Source of the DNA: Chryseobacterium sp. FP211-J200
GTDB lineage: Bacteria > Bacteroidota > Bacteroidia > Flavobacteriales > Weeksellaceae
Length of the DNA stretch: 64,000 nt
Direction of reading: 5' to 3'
Assembly: GCF_001643375.1 (NCBI RefSeq)
Contig: NZ_LSHB01000083.1
Span: forward strand, 62,001-126,000
The position numbers and the translations under genes were made by a program. The notes beneath the pieces are model-generated. The model had not been told where the DNA came from. It made no database searches and saw only the letters and a program-made list of their open reading frames with translations. Each line of letters starts with the position of its first letter. Position 1 is the stretch's first letter. Of this stretch, positions 21,830 through 30,643 are shown in pieces.

Positions 21830-23629
21830 TTACTTTACATCTTTCGCCCACAAATCCATTTTACGTTCCAAAACCTGAAGCGGAAGGCAACCTTGACTCA
21901 ACACTTCATCGTGAAAATCCGCAATATTGAATTTCTTTCCTAATTCCGATTTATATTTTTCCCTGAGTTCACGGATTTTCATTGCGCCGGTTTTGTAGCT
22001 CAAAGCCTGTCCGGGCATCGCCATATAACGCTCCACTTCTGCCGTTGCGCCCGCTTCATCATAAGCGACGTTGCTGAGGAAATATTTAATCGCTTCTTCT
22101 CGCGACATCTGTCCGGTGTGAATTCCTGTATCAATTACTAAACGAACGGCGCGTAACATTTCGTCACTCAAAGAACCCATTTTCTGATACGGGTCGGTGT
22201 AAAGTCCAAATTCCGGTCCGAGTGATTCGCAGTACAAAGCCCAGCCTTCGCCGTACGCACCAATCCAACCGAATCTCAAAAACTTAGGCAATTTCATATT
22301 TTCCTGTTGAAGGGAAATTTGATAATGATGACCAGGAATGGCCTCGTGAAGGAAAAGAGATTCCATTCCGGAAGTGACGTTGAATTTTGTCGGGTCAGGA
22401 ATTGGTGTATAAAAAATCCCAGGACGTTTGCCATCCGGACTTCCTTGAATGTATTCTGCACTCGCACTGGCTTCTCTATACTTTTCAGTTTGTCGAATTT
22501 CAAAAGGTGTTTTCGGCGTGACATTGAACATCGTTTTCAGCTTCGGCGTAATCTTATCTAGGATGGATTGGAATCCGGCTAAGACCTCTTTCGAAGTTTT
22601 GTAAGGCATTGCTTTCGGGTCGGTTTTCACATAATTGAGGAATTCCTCCAAAGAACCTTTGAAACCGACTTGATTCTTCACTTTTTCCATATCGCCACGA
22701 AGTCTTTCCACTTCTGAAAGTCCAGTTTTATGGATTTCTTCCGGCGTTTTATTTGTTGTTGTCCAGCTTTTTACGTAGTAAGTATAAATATTGGTACCAT
22801 TTGGCAAAGCATTGTAACCGTCAGTCGTTCTTGCTTTTGGCAGATATTCTTTTTCAAGAAAAGTTGCCATTTTTAGATAAGCCGGAATCAATTTATTTTT
22901 GATAGCATCCTGATAAAGTTTTGCGTATTTATTTGCGGTAACAGGGTTGAAATCCTTCGGCATATTTTTGATTGGTCCGTAGAAAATATTTTTATCGATT
23001 TCGAAAGTCGTGATCTCTTCGGCTTTCATCTGAGGAATCATTTTTATCACCAATGATCTTGGCAGAACAACATTGGTTTTGATTCCAGCTCGGAAGTTTT
23101 CTATTGCAGAATCCATCCAGACAGGGAAAAGTTCGATTCTCTTTAACCAATTATCATAATCTTTTTCTGTTTTGAAAGGCTGAATACCGCTTCCACTTCC
23201 CAACATCGGAAGATCCAAAGGCAGTCCACCAAACTGCGTGAACGGAATATATTCGGGATGATACGCGTAACGCTCCTGTTTATCAATCAGCGTATATTCC
23301 AAAACATCGAAAACCACTTTTTGGTCATTGTCCAAACTGTTGTAGTCCACAGACTTCAGTTGATTCTGAATGGAGTCATAAAAAGCAATCTCATTTTGAA
23401 TAAATTCCTGACTCAGATTGTTTGGCAGAAGGTCGTTATATCTTTCATCTCCTTGCGAAGTAGCTTCCAAAGGATATAATTTGAGATATTCCTCGTAATA
23501 ATTGGCAGCGATCGTATCCAAACTGGATTCGAATCCTGTATTTTTTACCATTGGTGAATCTCCTTTTTTACAAGAAACAGCAGAAAGTGCAAATACCACA
23601 ATGGTCAATATTGTATAAATAGATCTCAT
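21830..23629 (-). CDS. DUF885-family lipoprotein, putative metallopeptidase
   Basis: 599-residue exported lipoprotein (lipobox AVSC, Cys at about 20). The DUF885 domain fills the mature protein. Zinc-peptidase-like residues are visible: HEAIPGHHYQ, and about 30 residues later GEGWALYCESLG with a Glu, then a late HDEVLSQG. N-terminal landmark: YYEEYLKLYPLEATSQGDERYND (ends shown). It may cleave peptides in the periplasm, but the reaction is inferred from the motif. First gene of the three-gene operon. Confidence 0.88.
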   Translation of the reverse strand: MRSIYTILTIVVFALSAVSCKKGDSPMVKNTGFESSLDTIAANYYEEYLKLYPLEATSQGDERYNDLLPNNLSQEFIQNEIAFYDSIQNQLKSVDYNSLDNDQKVVFDVLEYTLIDKQERYAYHPEYIPFTQFGGLPLDLPMLGSGSGIQPFKTEKDYDNWLKRIELFPVWMDSAIENFRAGIKTNVVLPRSLVIKMIPQMKAEEITTFEIDKNIFYGPIKNMPKDFNPVTANKYAKLYQDAIKNKLIPAYLKMATFLEKEYLPKARTTDGYNALPNGTNIYTYYVKSWTTTNKTPEEIHKTGLSEVERLRGDMEKVKNQVGFKGSLEEFLNYVKTDPKAMPYKTSKEVLAGFQSILDKITPKLKTMFNVTPKTPFEIRQTEKYREASASAEYIQGSPDGKRPGIFYTPIPDPTKFNVTSGMESLFLHEAIPGHHYQISLQQENMKLPKFLRFGWIGAYGEGWALYCESLGPEFGLYTDPYQKMGSLSDEMLRAVRLVIDTGIHTGQMSREEAIKYFLSNVAYDEAGATAEVERYMAMPGQALSYKTGAMKIRELREKYKSELGKKFNIADFHDEVLSQGCLPLQVLERKMDLWAKDVK

Positions 23630-23850
23630 TCTAAATTTTTAAGTAGTGTAAAGATAATATTTTATGATTATAAATTTTCACCCTGTTTATATTGCGGGTT
23701 ATGCTTTCATATTAATAGAATATCAACAATTTTATTAATTTCAATGATTATTGCCAAAAATAAGTAACAAAAATTTTTCACATTCATTCTATTTTTTATC
23801 TTTGTTCAACACTATTAAAAAAAATCATTTCATAATCTATTATCCTTACA

Positions 23851-24309
23851 ATGAAAGGAATACTAAAGATCTATCACCCAGAGGAAACTCTGAAGTATTT
23901 TATCAAGAACACTTATTGCAAGTCCGTTTACATCAATGCGCAGAATTTCTTGGAAGTAGAGGTCATCACAGATGATGCTTTGGACCATGTTGATGACGAC
24001 TCTTTGCAGTACAATTTCCCTCAACTATCATTAGATATCATAGAGTTTCCAGTAACAACGTCTGAGTTGGAAGGGCAGACTTTCATCGTAGAAGATACAG
24101 ATGACGAGATCTTTACAGAAGTTGACCTTTTTGATGACGAGGAAGCATTTCTATTCGACAACGAACTCAAATTTGAAAAAAATGAAACAGATGACCTCCA
24201 ACTTTATTGGACAGGAAACATCACAGATTTCTACACAGGTTCAGACAATCCGATCCCTTTCAAGCTGAAATGTCACTTCCGTCCGGACGAGATAGAAGTT
24301 GACGACTAA
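23851..24309 (+). CDS. acidic protein of unknown function
   Basis: 152-residue soluble protein without a signal peptide or cysteine pairs. It is strongly acidic, with Asp/Glu-rich stretches such as DDALDHVDDDS, EDTDDEIFTEVDLFDDEEAF and a DEIEVDD end. The N-terminus KGILKIYHPEETLKYFIKNTYCKS has a beta/alpha look. I do not recognise it. A TATCTTTG box at 23797-23804 lies 46 nt upstream. The next gene, a TonB protein, starts 72 nt downstream, and a functional link is possible but not shown. Confidence 0.65.
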   Translation: MKGILKIYHPEETLKYFIKNTYCKSVYINAQNFLEVEVITDDALDHVDDDSLQYNFPQLSLDIIEFPVTTSELEGQTFIVEDTDDEIFTEVDLFDDEEAFLFDNELKFEKNETDDLQLYWTGNITDFYTGSDNPIPFKLKCHFRPDEIEVDD

Positions 24310-24381
24310 TTTTTTCAGGAAATAATATTTATATTTACGAATCGTTATAAAATTAATTTATAACGCAAACAAGTTTTTCCT

Positions 24382-25311
24382 ATGTATCAGGATCTGGATG
24401 ATATTATTTTCGAAGACCGACACAAGGCCTACGGCGCCTACGAGTACCGCAAGCATTATGAGTTTACGCTTACTAAAGCTTTGGTGGTGGGAGTTTTCAT
24501 TTTCTCAGTCTTGTTCTTTCTTCCTGCTTCATTCATCAAATCGCACCAAAAAACGGCAGTTAATAGTGAAACCATCATTCCTGTAGACCTGACGGAAATG
24601 CGCATCAACTATGGTGACAACAGAAATGGAAAAGGCTTGGAAGAGCCAAAAGAGGAAGAAGGAAGTCCTGCGCCAATCGTAGAAAAGAAAGACGAAAAAG
24701 AAGTCGTGGCAGAAGTTGCAAAAGTTTCTAAAGAAAAAGTGGATAAAGACATTTCAGAAAATACAGTTCCAATCCCAACCAGAACCAAGAATCCACCAGT
24801 CGCAACCAAGAAGTCAAACGAAAAAACCAATTCTCCCCCAGTTGCCAATTCTACAAAAACAACCACTGGAAAAACCAACACCAAAGGTAACATCAAAAAA
24901 GAAAATGCTACAGGAGACGGCCGCGGAAACGCAGCTATTGGAAATCTGCTAAAAGGTAGAGGAACCAAATCCGGCTCGCAAGGAAACGGAACTGGACCTG
25001 GAAACTACGGCGACCCACTTGGTGGCGATGGCGACGGAAACAGCTTGATCGGCGTGGATAGAAAACTAGTTGGATTCATTCCTGGCACAATGGGAAGAGG
25101 CGGCGCACAGCCAAATCACGATTGCAAAGCCAGCGGAAGCATCAGTATTTCCTACACGGTAGACAAATCCGGAAAGGTAATTTCCGCAAAACGTCTCAGT
25201 GGCGTTTCCGATCCTTGTGTGGCCAGTACTGCTGTAAGTTGGGTGAAACAATATGTGAAAGCTGAGGCATCAACAATATCCTCAAAAGGGACTTACAAGA
25301 TTATTTTTTAA
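24382..25311 (+). CDS. TonB-like energy transducer (long form)
   Basis: 309 residues. A short cytoplasmic part with HKAYGAYEYRKHYEF, a hallmark of Bacteroidota TonB proteins, is followed by a membrane anchor at about 33-51. A long Lys/Pro/Asn/Gly-rich periplasmic spacer follows, then a C-terminal TonB-like domain starting GFIPGTMGRGGAQPNHDCKASG. The last domain has a Cys pair (HDCK and DPCV). It would pass proton-motive energy to outer-membrane receptors. The gene at 26106 encodes a shorter paralogue with the same C-terminal motif. Confidence 0.88.
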   Translation: MYQDLDDIIFEDRHKAYGAYEYRKHYEFTLTKALVVGVFIFSVLFFLPASFIKSHQKTAVNSETIIPVDLTEMRINYGDNRNGKGLEEPKEEEGSPAPIVEKKDEKEVVAEVAKVSKEKVDKDISENTVPIPTRTKNPPVATKKSNEKTNSPPVANSTKTTTGKTNTKGNIKKENATGDGRGNAAIGNLLKGRGTKSGSQGNGTGPGNYGDPLGGDGDGNSLIGVDRKLVGFIPGTMGRGGAQPNHDCKASGSISISYTVDKSGKVISAKRLSGVSDPCVASTAVSWVKQYVKAEASTISSKGTYKIIF

Positions 25312-25414
25312 AATTCCTATCAATAATCATTTCTCGTAAACTTTTCAATAATCTATCAGGATTAATCTTTAAGTTATTTATAAATTTGAAACTGTAAAAA
25401 AATAAACAAAAACT

Positions 25415-26056
25415 ATGGCAGAGCAACATATCTCTATTTGGGAATTCCTTTTTGGCGGAGGCTTGCTGAGCGTGACGCTCATCATCATTCTTATCATTTC
25501 CGGAATAGCAGCCATCGTTTTTTTCGGACAGAAATTTTATGCACTCAACCGCGAAAATCAGGTTGACCCCTATCTTTTGAAAAATGTGAACGACCTTCTG
25601 AATGACGGACGAATTCAATCCGCTGTTGATTTTTGCAGAAGAGATAATTCTCCGGAATCCAGGAGTGTGGAAAAAGGACTTAACAGATTGGGAAGACCAA
25701 TAAGTGAGATCTCCAACGCAATGGAAACGCACGCCCAGATCGAACTCCACAAAGCAGAAAAAAACATCGGTTTCCTTGCAACGCTTTCTGGCGCAGCACC
25801 AATGCTTGGACTTCTTGGCGGTGTTTTGATACTGACCTCTACTTTTGGAACGTTATCAAAAACCGAAACCGTTATTTCTCAAAATATTTTAGCAGCAGAC
25901 TTCTACAAAGCTTTAGCACCGACTGTTATTGGACTTATCGTCGGATTTCTATCTTACATCTTTCACAATATTTTGGTAGCGAAAGTGGATTATCTATTGA
26001 TGAAAATCCAGTTTCATACGAATGAGTTTTTGGATATCATCAACAAACCGGCTTAA
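25415..26056 (+). CDS. exbB: MotA/TolQ/ExbB proton channel protein
   Basis: 213 residues with the ExbB topology: membrane helix at about 13-38, a cytoplasmic stretch with VNDLLNDGRIQSAVDFCRR and the EKGLNRLGRP helix, then two helices at about 118-145 (TLSGAAPMLGLLGGV) and 160-190 (FYKALAPTVIGLIVGFLSY). The TLSGAAPMLGLLG and ALAPTVIGL signatures are diagnostic. It normally pairs with ExbD to form the proton channel that energises TonB; no exbD gene is present here. It lies between two TonB-like genes, 103 nt after the first and 49 nt before the second. Confidence 0.92.
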   Translation: MAEQHISIWEFLFGGGLLSVTLIIILIISGIAAIVFFGQKFYALNRENQVDPYLLKNVNDLLNDGRIQSAVDFCRRDNSPESRSVEKGLNRLGRPISEISNAMETHAQIELHKAEKNIGFLATLSGAAPMLGLLGGVLILTSTFGTLSKTETVISQNILAADFYKALAPTVIGLIVGFLSYIFHNILVAKVDYLLMKIQFHTNEFLDIINKPA

Positions 26057-26105
26057 GTGAAAAATTAGAAGTTAGATCGATCATCAATATTTTTAAAATA
26101 ATTAA

Positions 26106-26753
26106 ATGGAATTCCGAAGACGAACAAAGAAATTATCAGGATTGCCAATTGCATTTTATGTAGTTGCACTTCTGTTTTTTGTGCTTTTATTTTCCTTCAA
26201 TTCCCTTTATTACAAAGCTTCCGAACAACCAAAACCAATTGTTGCAGAAGTTCCGAAACCGGTAGAAGCTGAACCCGAAAAAGACTCTGTCGTAAAACCT
26301 GAAATCTATCTTCCTGATATTGAAGTTTTACCTGCAGATACCGTTTCCATAGCTAAAGGGGCCATTCCTGTAAAAGAAGAAAAAAAGGAACCATCAAAAT
26401 CCGAAACCGAGGATAAAAAACTAGCCAAGAAAGATGACTCTTCGACTCCGCTCAGAAGCCAAGATCCGAAGGACGACAAGATCACCAAAATAGGCAAAGA
26501 CAGAATCCTGACCGCCTTCATTCCTGGAACTATGGGAAAAGCCGGAAAATTGCCTTCTCATAATTGTAAAACAAAGGGTCAACTCGTCATGTTCATCACC
26601 GTTGACAAAGCCGGAAATGTAACTTCTGCCGGACGTAGTAGCGGAATCAAAGATGCTTGCAACGTCACCGCAGCTGTGATTTGGACAAAGAAATATGTGA
26701 AGGCGAAGAAGTCCCAAAATGTTTCTCAGGGAACTTACACGATTGTTTTTTAA
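26106..26753 (+). CDS. TonB-like protein (short form)
   Basis: 215 residues with a basic cytoplasmic start (EFRRRTKKLSG), a membrane helix at about 14-34, a Pro/Glu/Lys-rich spacer and a C-terminal domain that parallels the longer TonB at 24382: AFIPGTMGKAGKLPSHNCKTKG, VDKAGNVTSAGRSSG, DACNVTAAVIWTKKYVKAKK (segments shown). The Cys pair is conserved too. It replaces the exbD gene expected at this position, but shows no ExbD-like Asp in the membrane helix. Role inferred as energy transduction or coupling; it is 8 nt before the EEP gene. Confidence 0.8.
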   Translation: MEFRRRTKKLSGLPIAFYVVALLFFVLLFSFNSLYYKASEQPKPIVAEVPKPVEAEPEKDSVVKPEIYLPDIEVLPADTVSIAKGAIPVKEEKKEPSKSETEDKKLAKKDDSSTPLRSQDPKDDKITKIGKDRILTAFIPGTMGKAGKLPSHNCKTKGQLVMFITVDKAGNVTSAGRSSGIKDACNVTAAVIWTKKYVKAKKSQNVSQGTYTIVF

Positions 26754-26761
26754 CTAGCTAA

Positions 26762-27451
26762 ATGAAAATTGCAAGTCTAAATATCGACTGGGCTTTGCAA
26801 ACAAGTAAAGAAAAAATCGCACAATTCCTGAATGCGCAAAATTTCGATTTTTTAATTCTTAATGAAGCCATCGATTTAAGCATCAGAAATTTTCCTTACA
26901 AATATTTTTCTGACCAAATCCCTGATAATACCGACTATGAAGGTTTGAACTATTCAAAATATTTGAAAGGAGAAAAAGCTTTCCGGACAATGATTTATTC
27001 CAAAATTCCGGCAAAAAGAAAATTCTCTGTCATTGACGAAAAGACGAGTCTGGCATTGGAATTTGAAACTAAGTTTGGAGATTTTATCATTTATGCTACA
27101 ATAATTGGAACTCGATTTAGATTAAAACCTTTTGCGAAAAATGAGCTTGAGAATTGCATCAATGATTGCAAAAAAATCTCTGAAACAAATCCAAATCTGA
27201 TTATCGTTGGCGATTTGAATACTTCTTTTTTGGATAATGAAAGACAATTCTCAATTAATATTGAAACGACAGAATCATTGAAATCACTTTTCAATGATCT
27301 AAATCTGATAAATGCGACGGAAAATATCACACAAAATATTGACCACATCATCATTCCTAATTTTCTTACAAAAAATCTGACAGACGCAAATATATTTTTA
27401 GAAAAAGATATGTTGAGTGATCACAAAGGCGTTTTTATTTCATTTAATTAA
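26762..27451 (+). CDS. endonuclease/exonuclease/phosphatase-family protein
   Basis: 229-residue protein of the EEP (DNase I-like) fold. Recognisable active-site segments are ASLNIDWAL at the start, NEAID (metal-binding Glu), IIVGDLNTSFLDNE, NIDHIIIP and LSDHKGVFI (the Asp-His pair). There is no signal peptide, so it acts in the cytoplasm. The substrate (DNA, RNA or a phosphoester) cannot be told from the sequence. It follows the short TonB gene by 8 nt, probably a chance operon partner. Confidence 0.85.
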   Translation: MKIASLNIDWALQTSKEKIAQFLNAQNFDFLILNEAIDLSIRNFPYKYFSDQIPDNTDYEGLNYSKYLKGEKAFRTMIYSKIPAKRKFSVIDEKTSLALEFETKFGDFIIYATIIGTRFRLKPFAKNELENCINDCKKISETNPNLIIVGDLNTSFLDNERQFSINIETTESLKSLFNDLNLINATENITQNIDHIIIPNFLTKNLTDANIFLEKDMLSDHKGVFISFN

Positions 27452-27493
27452 TTCAAATTCTCACAATTGATTCTTTTTCATTCTTCTTATTTC

Positions 27494-27501
27494 TAAATTT
27501 G
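27494..27501 (+). promoter_or_regulatory. candidate -7 box of folC
   Basis: TAAATTTG fits TAnnTTTG, 16 nt before the folC ATG at 27518. A TTG at 27467-27469 is 24 nt upstream, slightly long for the -33 element. Confidence 0.45.
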
Positions 27502-27517
27502 TTCTTTCATAAAGATT

Positions 27518-28759
27518 ATGACTTCACAAGATTATAAAGATGCCGTAGAATGGCTTTTTGCTCAGGCGCCTAATTATCAAAGAGATGGTTCTTCGGCATA
27601 CAAACCTGGCCTTGACAATATCAAAAAGCTCTGTGACTTTTTCGGGAATCCGCAGGACAAAATCAAAACGATCCATATCGGAGGAACCAACGGAAAGGGT
27701 TCTACGAGTAATATGCTGGCCTCGGTTCTTCATGAATCAGGTTATAAAATAGGTCTTTACAATTCCCCGCATTTGATAGATTTTACGGAGAGAATCAAAG
27801 TGAATGGCGAGAATTGTGACAAGGAATTTGTTTTCAATTTCATTATGAAGCTGCAGGAATTGCCGAGTGAGATCCAGCCTTCCTTTTTTGAATTCACAAC
27901 CATAATGGCTTTCGAATATTTCTATCAGCAGAAAGTAGACTTTGCAATCATTGAAGTTGGCTTGGGCGGAAGGTTGGATTCTACGAACATCATCAAACCA
28001 TTGGTTTCTGCGATAACAAACGTTCAACTGGACCATCAAGACCTTTTGGGTGAAACGATTCAAGAAATCGCATTTGAGAAAGCCGGAATCCTCAAAGCAA
28101 ATGTGCCTATTATTTCCGGAGATGAAAAAGATGTTGTAAAAAACATTGTCATTAGTAGAGCAAAAGAATTGAACGCTGATTTCATTGATGCCACAACGAT
28201 TGAAAATTCACTTGAATCCGACCTTAAAGGAAAATATCAAAAGAAAAATATACGGGTTGTTTTGGCTTTGGTCGATGAATTGAAAAAACAAGGATTGACA
28301 ATCAACGAAGAAAATTTAAAATCCGGACTTCAGAATGTCCATAAAAACACCAACTTCATCGGACGTTGGTTTGAGTTCTCACAAAATCCATTGACCATCT
28401 GTGATACAGGTCACAATCAAGCTGGATTGGAAGAAGTCTTCAACCAATTGAATGAATATTCTTTACATAAACATATTGTTCTTGGTTTTGTAAACGATAA
28501 GAAAATTGACGAGGTTTTGCTGATTCTACCCAAAGATGCCCATTACTATTTTGTAAAACCAAGCGTTAACAGAGGACGAAATCCTGAAATTTATGCAGAC
28601 CTATTGAAAAAAAGTGAAATTAATTACAAAATTTTTCAAAACGTTCAAGACGGTTATCTTTCTGCAAGACAGAATTGTAAAGCGGACGAAATGATTTTTA
28701 TTGGCGGAAGCAACTTCGTAGTGGGAGATTTTTTAGAAAAAAATTTGCTGACTTCGTAA
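27518..28759 (+). CDS. folC: bifunctional folylpolyglutamate synthase/dihydrofolate synthase
   Basis: 413-residue Mur-ligase-type enzyme that joins glutamate to dihydropteroate and to folates using ATP. The P-loop is HIGGTNGKGSTSNM (about 53-66); next comes IGLYNSPHLIDFTERI, then EVGLGGRLDSTNI and the DHQDLLG metal/ATP site. The C-terminal domain has CDTGHNQAGLEEV, the DGAHN-like glutamate site. Length is normal. It precedes the tRNA-Val genes, which have their own promoter overlapping the folC 3' end. Confidence 0.95.
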   Translation: MTSQDYKDAVEWLFAQAPNYQRDGSSAYKPGLDNIKKLCDFFGNPQDKIKTIHIGGTNGKGSTSNMLASVLHESGYKIGLYNSPHLIDFTERIKVNGENCDKEFVFNFIMKLQELPSEIQPSFFEFTTIMAFEYFYQQKVDFAIIEVGLGGRLDSTNIIKPLVSAITNVQLDHQDLLGETIQEIAFEKAGILKANVPIISGDEKDVVKNIVISRAKELNADFIDATTIENSLESDLKGKYQKKNIRVVLALVDELKKQGLTINEENLKSGLQNVHKNTNFIGRWFEFSQNPLTICDTGHNQAGLEEVFNQLNEYSLHKHIVLGFVNDKKIDEVLLILPKDAHYYFVKPSVNRGRNPEIYADLLKKSEINYKIFQNVQDGYLSARQNCKADEMIFIGGSNFVVGDFLEKNLLTS

Positions 28760-28774
28760 TAATTTGTATATTTG
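28744..28774 (+). promoter_or_regulatory. Bacteroidota promoter of the tRNA-Val genes
   Basis: TTTG at 28744-28747, exactly 19 nt, then TATATTTG at 28767-28774: a full match to the -33/-7 consensus. The -33 box lies inside the end of folC. The transcript would start near 28780 with a small AACGG/CCGTT hairpin before the first tRNA. Confidence 0.8.
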
Positions 28775-28803
28775 CACCACTCAAAACGGTAAGCCGTTCA
28801 GTG

Positions 28804-28878
28804 GGGCTCTTAGCTCAGTTGGTTCAGAGCATCTGGTTTACACCCAGAGGGTCGGGGGTTCGAATCCCTCAGGGCCCA
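28804..28878 (+). tRNA. tRNA-Val (anticodon TAC), copy 1
   Basis: 75-nt cloverleaf: acceptor GGGCTCT with AGGGCCC (one T-G pair), D arm, anticodon stem TCTGG/CCAGA with loop TTTACAC (anticodon TAC), and T arm GGGGGTTCGAATCCCTC. The discriminator is A and encoded CCA is absent (the next bases are CA). Confidence 0.97.
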
Positions 28879-28912
28879 CAAAAAGGATACTGAAGCCTTT
28901 AAAAAAATTTCA

Positions 28913-28987
28913 GGGCTCTTAGCTCAGTTGGTTCAGAGCATCTGGTTTACACCCAGAGGGTCGGGGGTTCGAATCCCTCAGGGCCCA
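28913..28987 (+). tRNA. tRNA-Val (anticodon TAC), copy 2
   Basis: 75 nt, identical to the copy at 28804-28878 over the full gene, separated from it by 34 nt. Same promoter. It is followed at once by a terminator hairpin. Confidence 0.97.
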
Positions 28988-28991
28988 CAAG

Positions 28992-29021
28992 ATCTCTCAG
29001 GAAACTGGGAGATTTTTTTTT
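28992..29021 (+). terminator. intrinsic terminator inside the tRNA-Val cluster
   Basis: ATCTCTCAG (28992-29000) pairs with CTGGGAGAT over a GAAA tetraloop and is followed by nine T. It sits between the second and third tRNA-Val genes, so the third must be read through or have another start. Confidence 0.9.
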
Positions 29022-29044
29022 ATATTTCCATCTACAATAATTTT

Positions 29045-29119
29045 GGGCAGTTAGCTCAGTTGGTTTAGAGCGTTGCGTTGACATCGCAGAGGTCACTGGT
29101 TCGAATCCTGTACTGCCCA
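29045..29119 (+). tRNA. tRNA-Val (anticodon GAC)
   Basis: 75-nt cloverleaf: acceptor GGGCAGT/ACTGCCC, anticodon stem TTGCG/CGCAG with loop TTGACAT (anticodon GAC), T arm CTGGTTCGAATCCTG. The discriminator is A; no encoded CCA. It lies 23 nt after the terminator and has no clear promoter of its own: a TAATTTTG match overlaps its first base and cannot serve as a -7 box. Confidence 0.96.
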
Positions 29120-29304
29120 CTTTCTTAAAATTATGTTAATTTATCAACCCAGGCTTAACAAAAACGTTAAAGTTCAATAAAAAGGTTAATCGCTTGTTTA
29201 ATTTTTTATTTTGGAAAGATTTTTGATGGCTGTAGGAAATAAAATTGTTACGCCTTCTTTTGGTATAAACTCTTTTAATTACTAATCCCCTCAAAAGGAA
29301 ACCT

Positions 29305-29769
29305 ATGAAAAGATATTATGCAGTGTTAATTCCCTTCTACACTATTTTTCTATTGTATATGATGTTCTACGGTTGCGGAAGACATCCGGAATTCGGATTC
29401 TTACAACTCAATCCGCTCCAAAGCATCACTTACTTTTTGCGCTATAACAATTTCTTCTCAGAAAAATTTATGGTCAACATTGTTGGGAATATTTTAGTTT
29501 TCATTCCTTTTGGTGGACTTGGATTGTTGATAAAGAAACTTAACAATCTCCCATTATTATTCTTTCTTTTCGTTTGTGGAATTTCTATGATAGAATTGGC
29601 ACAATATTACACAGCAAGGGGAACAGCAGATATAGATGATGTTTTCCTTAATACATTCGGAATGCTAATTGGATATTTTGGATTGAAAGTGGCAACTTGG
29701 ATGAATATTGCCAATCTGAAAATAGACCTAAATTATGATCAAACTACAGCCTATTCATATACAAGGTAA
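29305..29769 (+). CDS. VanZ-like family membrane protein
   Basis: 154 residues with about four membrane helices (5-25, 55-78, 85-102 and 120-137) and the VanZ-like pattern NIVGNILVFIPFGGLG, then IELAQYYTARGTADIDDVFLNTFGMLIG (ends shown). VanZ relatives have been tied to teicoplanin tolerance, but most chromosomal copies have no known role. Its 3' end overlaps the convergent glycosyltransferase gene by 26 nt, and its terminator hairpin lies inside that gene. Confidence 0.88.
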   Translation: MKRYYAVLIPFYTIFLLYMMFYGCGRHPEFGFLQLNPLQSITYFLRYNNFFSEKFMVNIVGNILVFIPFGGLGLLIKKLNNLPLLFFLFVCGISMIELAQYYTARGTADIDDVFLNTFGMLIGYFGLKVATWMNIANLKIDLNYDQTTAYSYTR

Positions 29770-30643
29770 GCTGGCCTAATTTATAAAGATCAAGAGCTCT
29801 TAGCGAGGCACTGCCCGTTAAGAGCTTTTTTTCTAATCGGGATTTTACGATTCTGTAAAGCAATCTATAAATGTAGATAGTTCCTGTTTTGTGCATAAAC
29901 AGATAAGCTTTTGCCAATTTGATTTGAGAAACCCTATCAAAGTTTTTATCATTTTTTATCAGCTGAGCTAGACTTCTTGCAGACTGCTCAGCTTTGGCTA
30001 GAAAAACAGCATTAGTCTCAACATCATTATTGAAAATCGGATTGTCTATGTGATCAATTTTTATATCTTGGTCGTGCAGATCTTTAGAAAAGACCAGATC
30101 TTCATAGCCATATTGTGTGATTCCTTCATTGAAAGGCACCTTCTCAAGAACAGACCTTTTAACAACAAAATTATTGGTCTGAAAGTCCAAATACGGCGAT
30201 TCTACACGTTTTTCAACAGGTAGATTTTCCCTTTCTGTAGCAAATTTCCATCGCAGTCCATATTCAGAATCAGGTTTGACATCACTCACTTTTCTGCCAC
30301 CAAAAATGACATCTGGATTTTTGGAATCAATGTACTCAATATAATTTTTGAGAAAATTCTTGCTAATGACCTTCCCATCACAGTCTAAAAATAGCAGATA
30401 ATCTGAATTGGAATACTTTAAGAAAAGATTTCGGATCTTGGAGCGCCCAATGTTTTTATCGAGAAAAATAAATTGGCCTACCTTCGATCTTAAATCTCTA
30501 TTACTTTCAATAAAGGACTTTTCTGAGGCATCATCAATCAAAAGAATCTCTGCTTCCAAACCTTTATCAATTTGGTATCTAAGTTCATTGACCAGTTCAT
30601 TGACATCAAAATTGTAAACGGGAACACAGATACTCAGTTTCAT
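29744..30643 (-). CDS. family 2 glycosyltransferase
   Basis: 299-residue GT-A enzyme that moves a sugar from a nucleotide donor. Start SICVPVYNF, then LLIDDAS (Asp37/38) and LFLDCDG (the metal-binding DxD, 87-89); later EGITQYGYEDLVFSKDL, the ED motif of the acceptor side. It ends with a basic helical tail. The ATG overlaps the stop of the upstream glycosyltransferase gene (ATGA, 4 nt), so the two are coupled and likely build the same surface glycan or LPS core. Confidence 0.92.
   Translation of the reverse strand: MKLSICVPVYNFDVNELVNELRYQIDKGLEAEILLIDDASEKSFIESNRDLRSKVGQFIFLDKNIGRSKIRNLFLKYSNSDYLLFLDCDGKVISKNFLKNYIEYIDSKNPDVIFGGRKVSDVKPDSEYGLRWKFATERENLPVEKRVESPYLDFQTNNFVVKRSVLEKVPFNEGITQYGYEDLVFSKDLHDQDIKIDHIDNPIFNNDVETNAVFLAKAEQSARSLAQLIKNDKNFDRVSQIKLAKAYLFMHKTGTIYIYRLLYRIVKSRLEKKLLTGSASLRALDLYKLGQLTLYMNRL
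29795..29832 (+). terminator. intrinsic terminator for the VanZ gene, inside the opposing glycosyltransferase gene
   Basis: AGCTCTTAGCG (29795-29805) pairs with CGTTAAGAGCT (29816-29826), one G-T pair, followed by T to 29832. It lies within the last 30 codons of the minus-strand glycosyltransferase gene, so the stem is also coding sequence. Confidence 0.8.

Noticed and set aside
23851-25311. Possible link of the acidic protein to TonB as a dedicated system
   Set aside because: Only adjacency supports it, with a 72-nt gap; kept as a neighbour remark.
29038-29045. TAATTTTG as promoter of tRNA-Val(GAC)
   Set aside because: It overlaps the first base of the tRNA, so the start would fall inside the gene.
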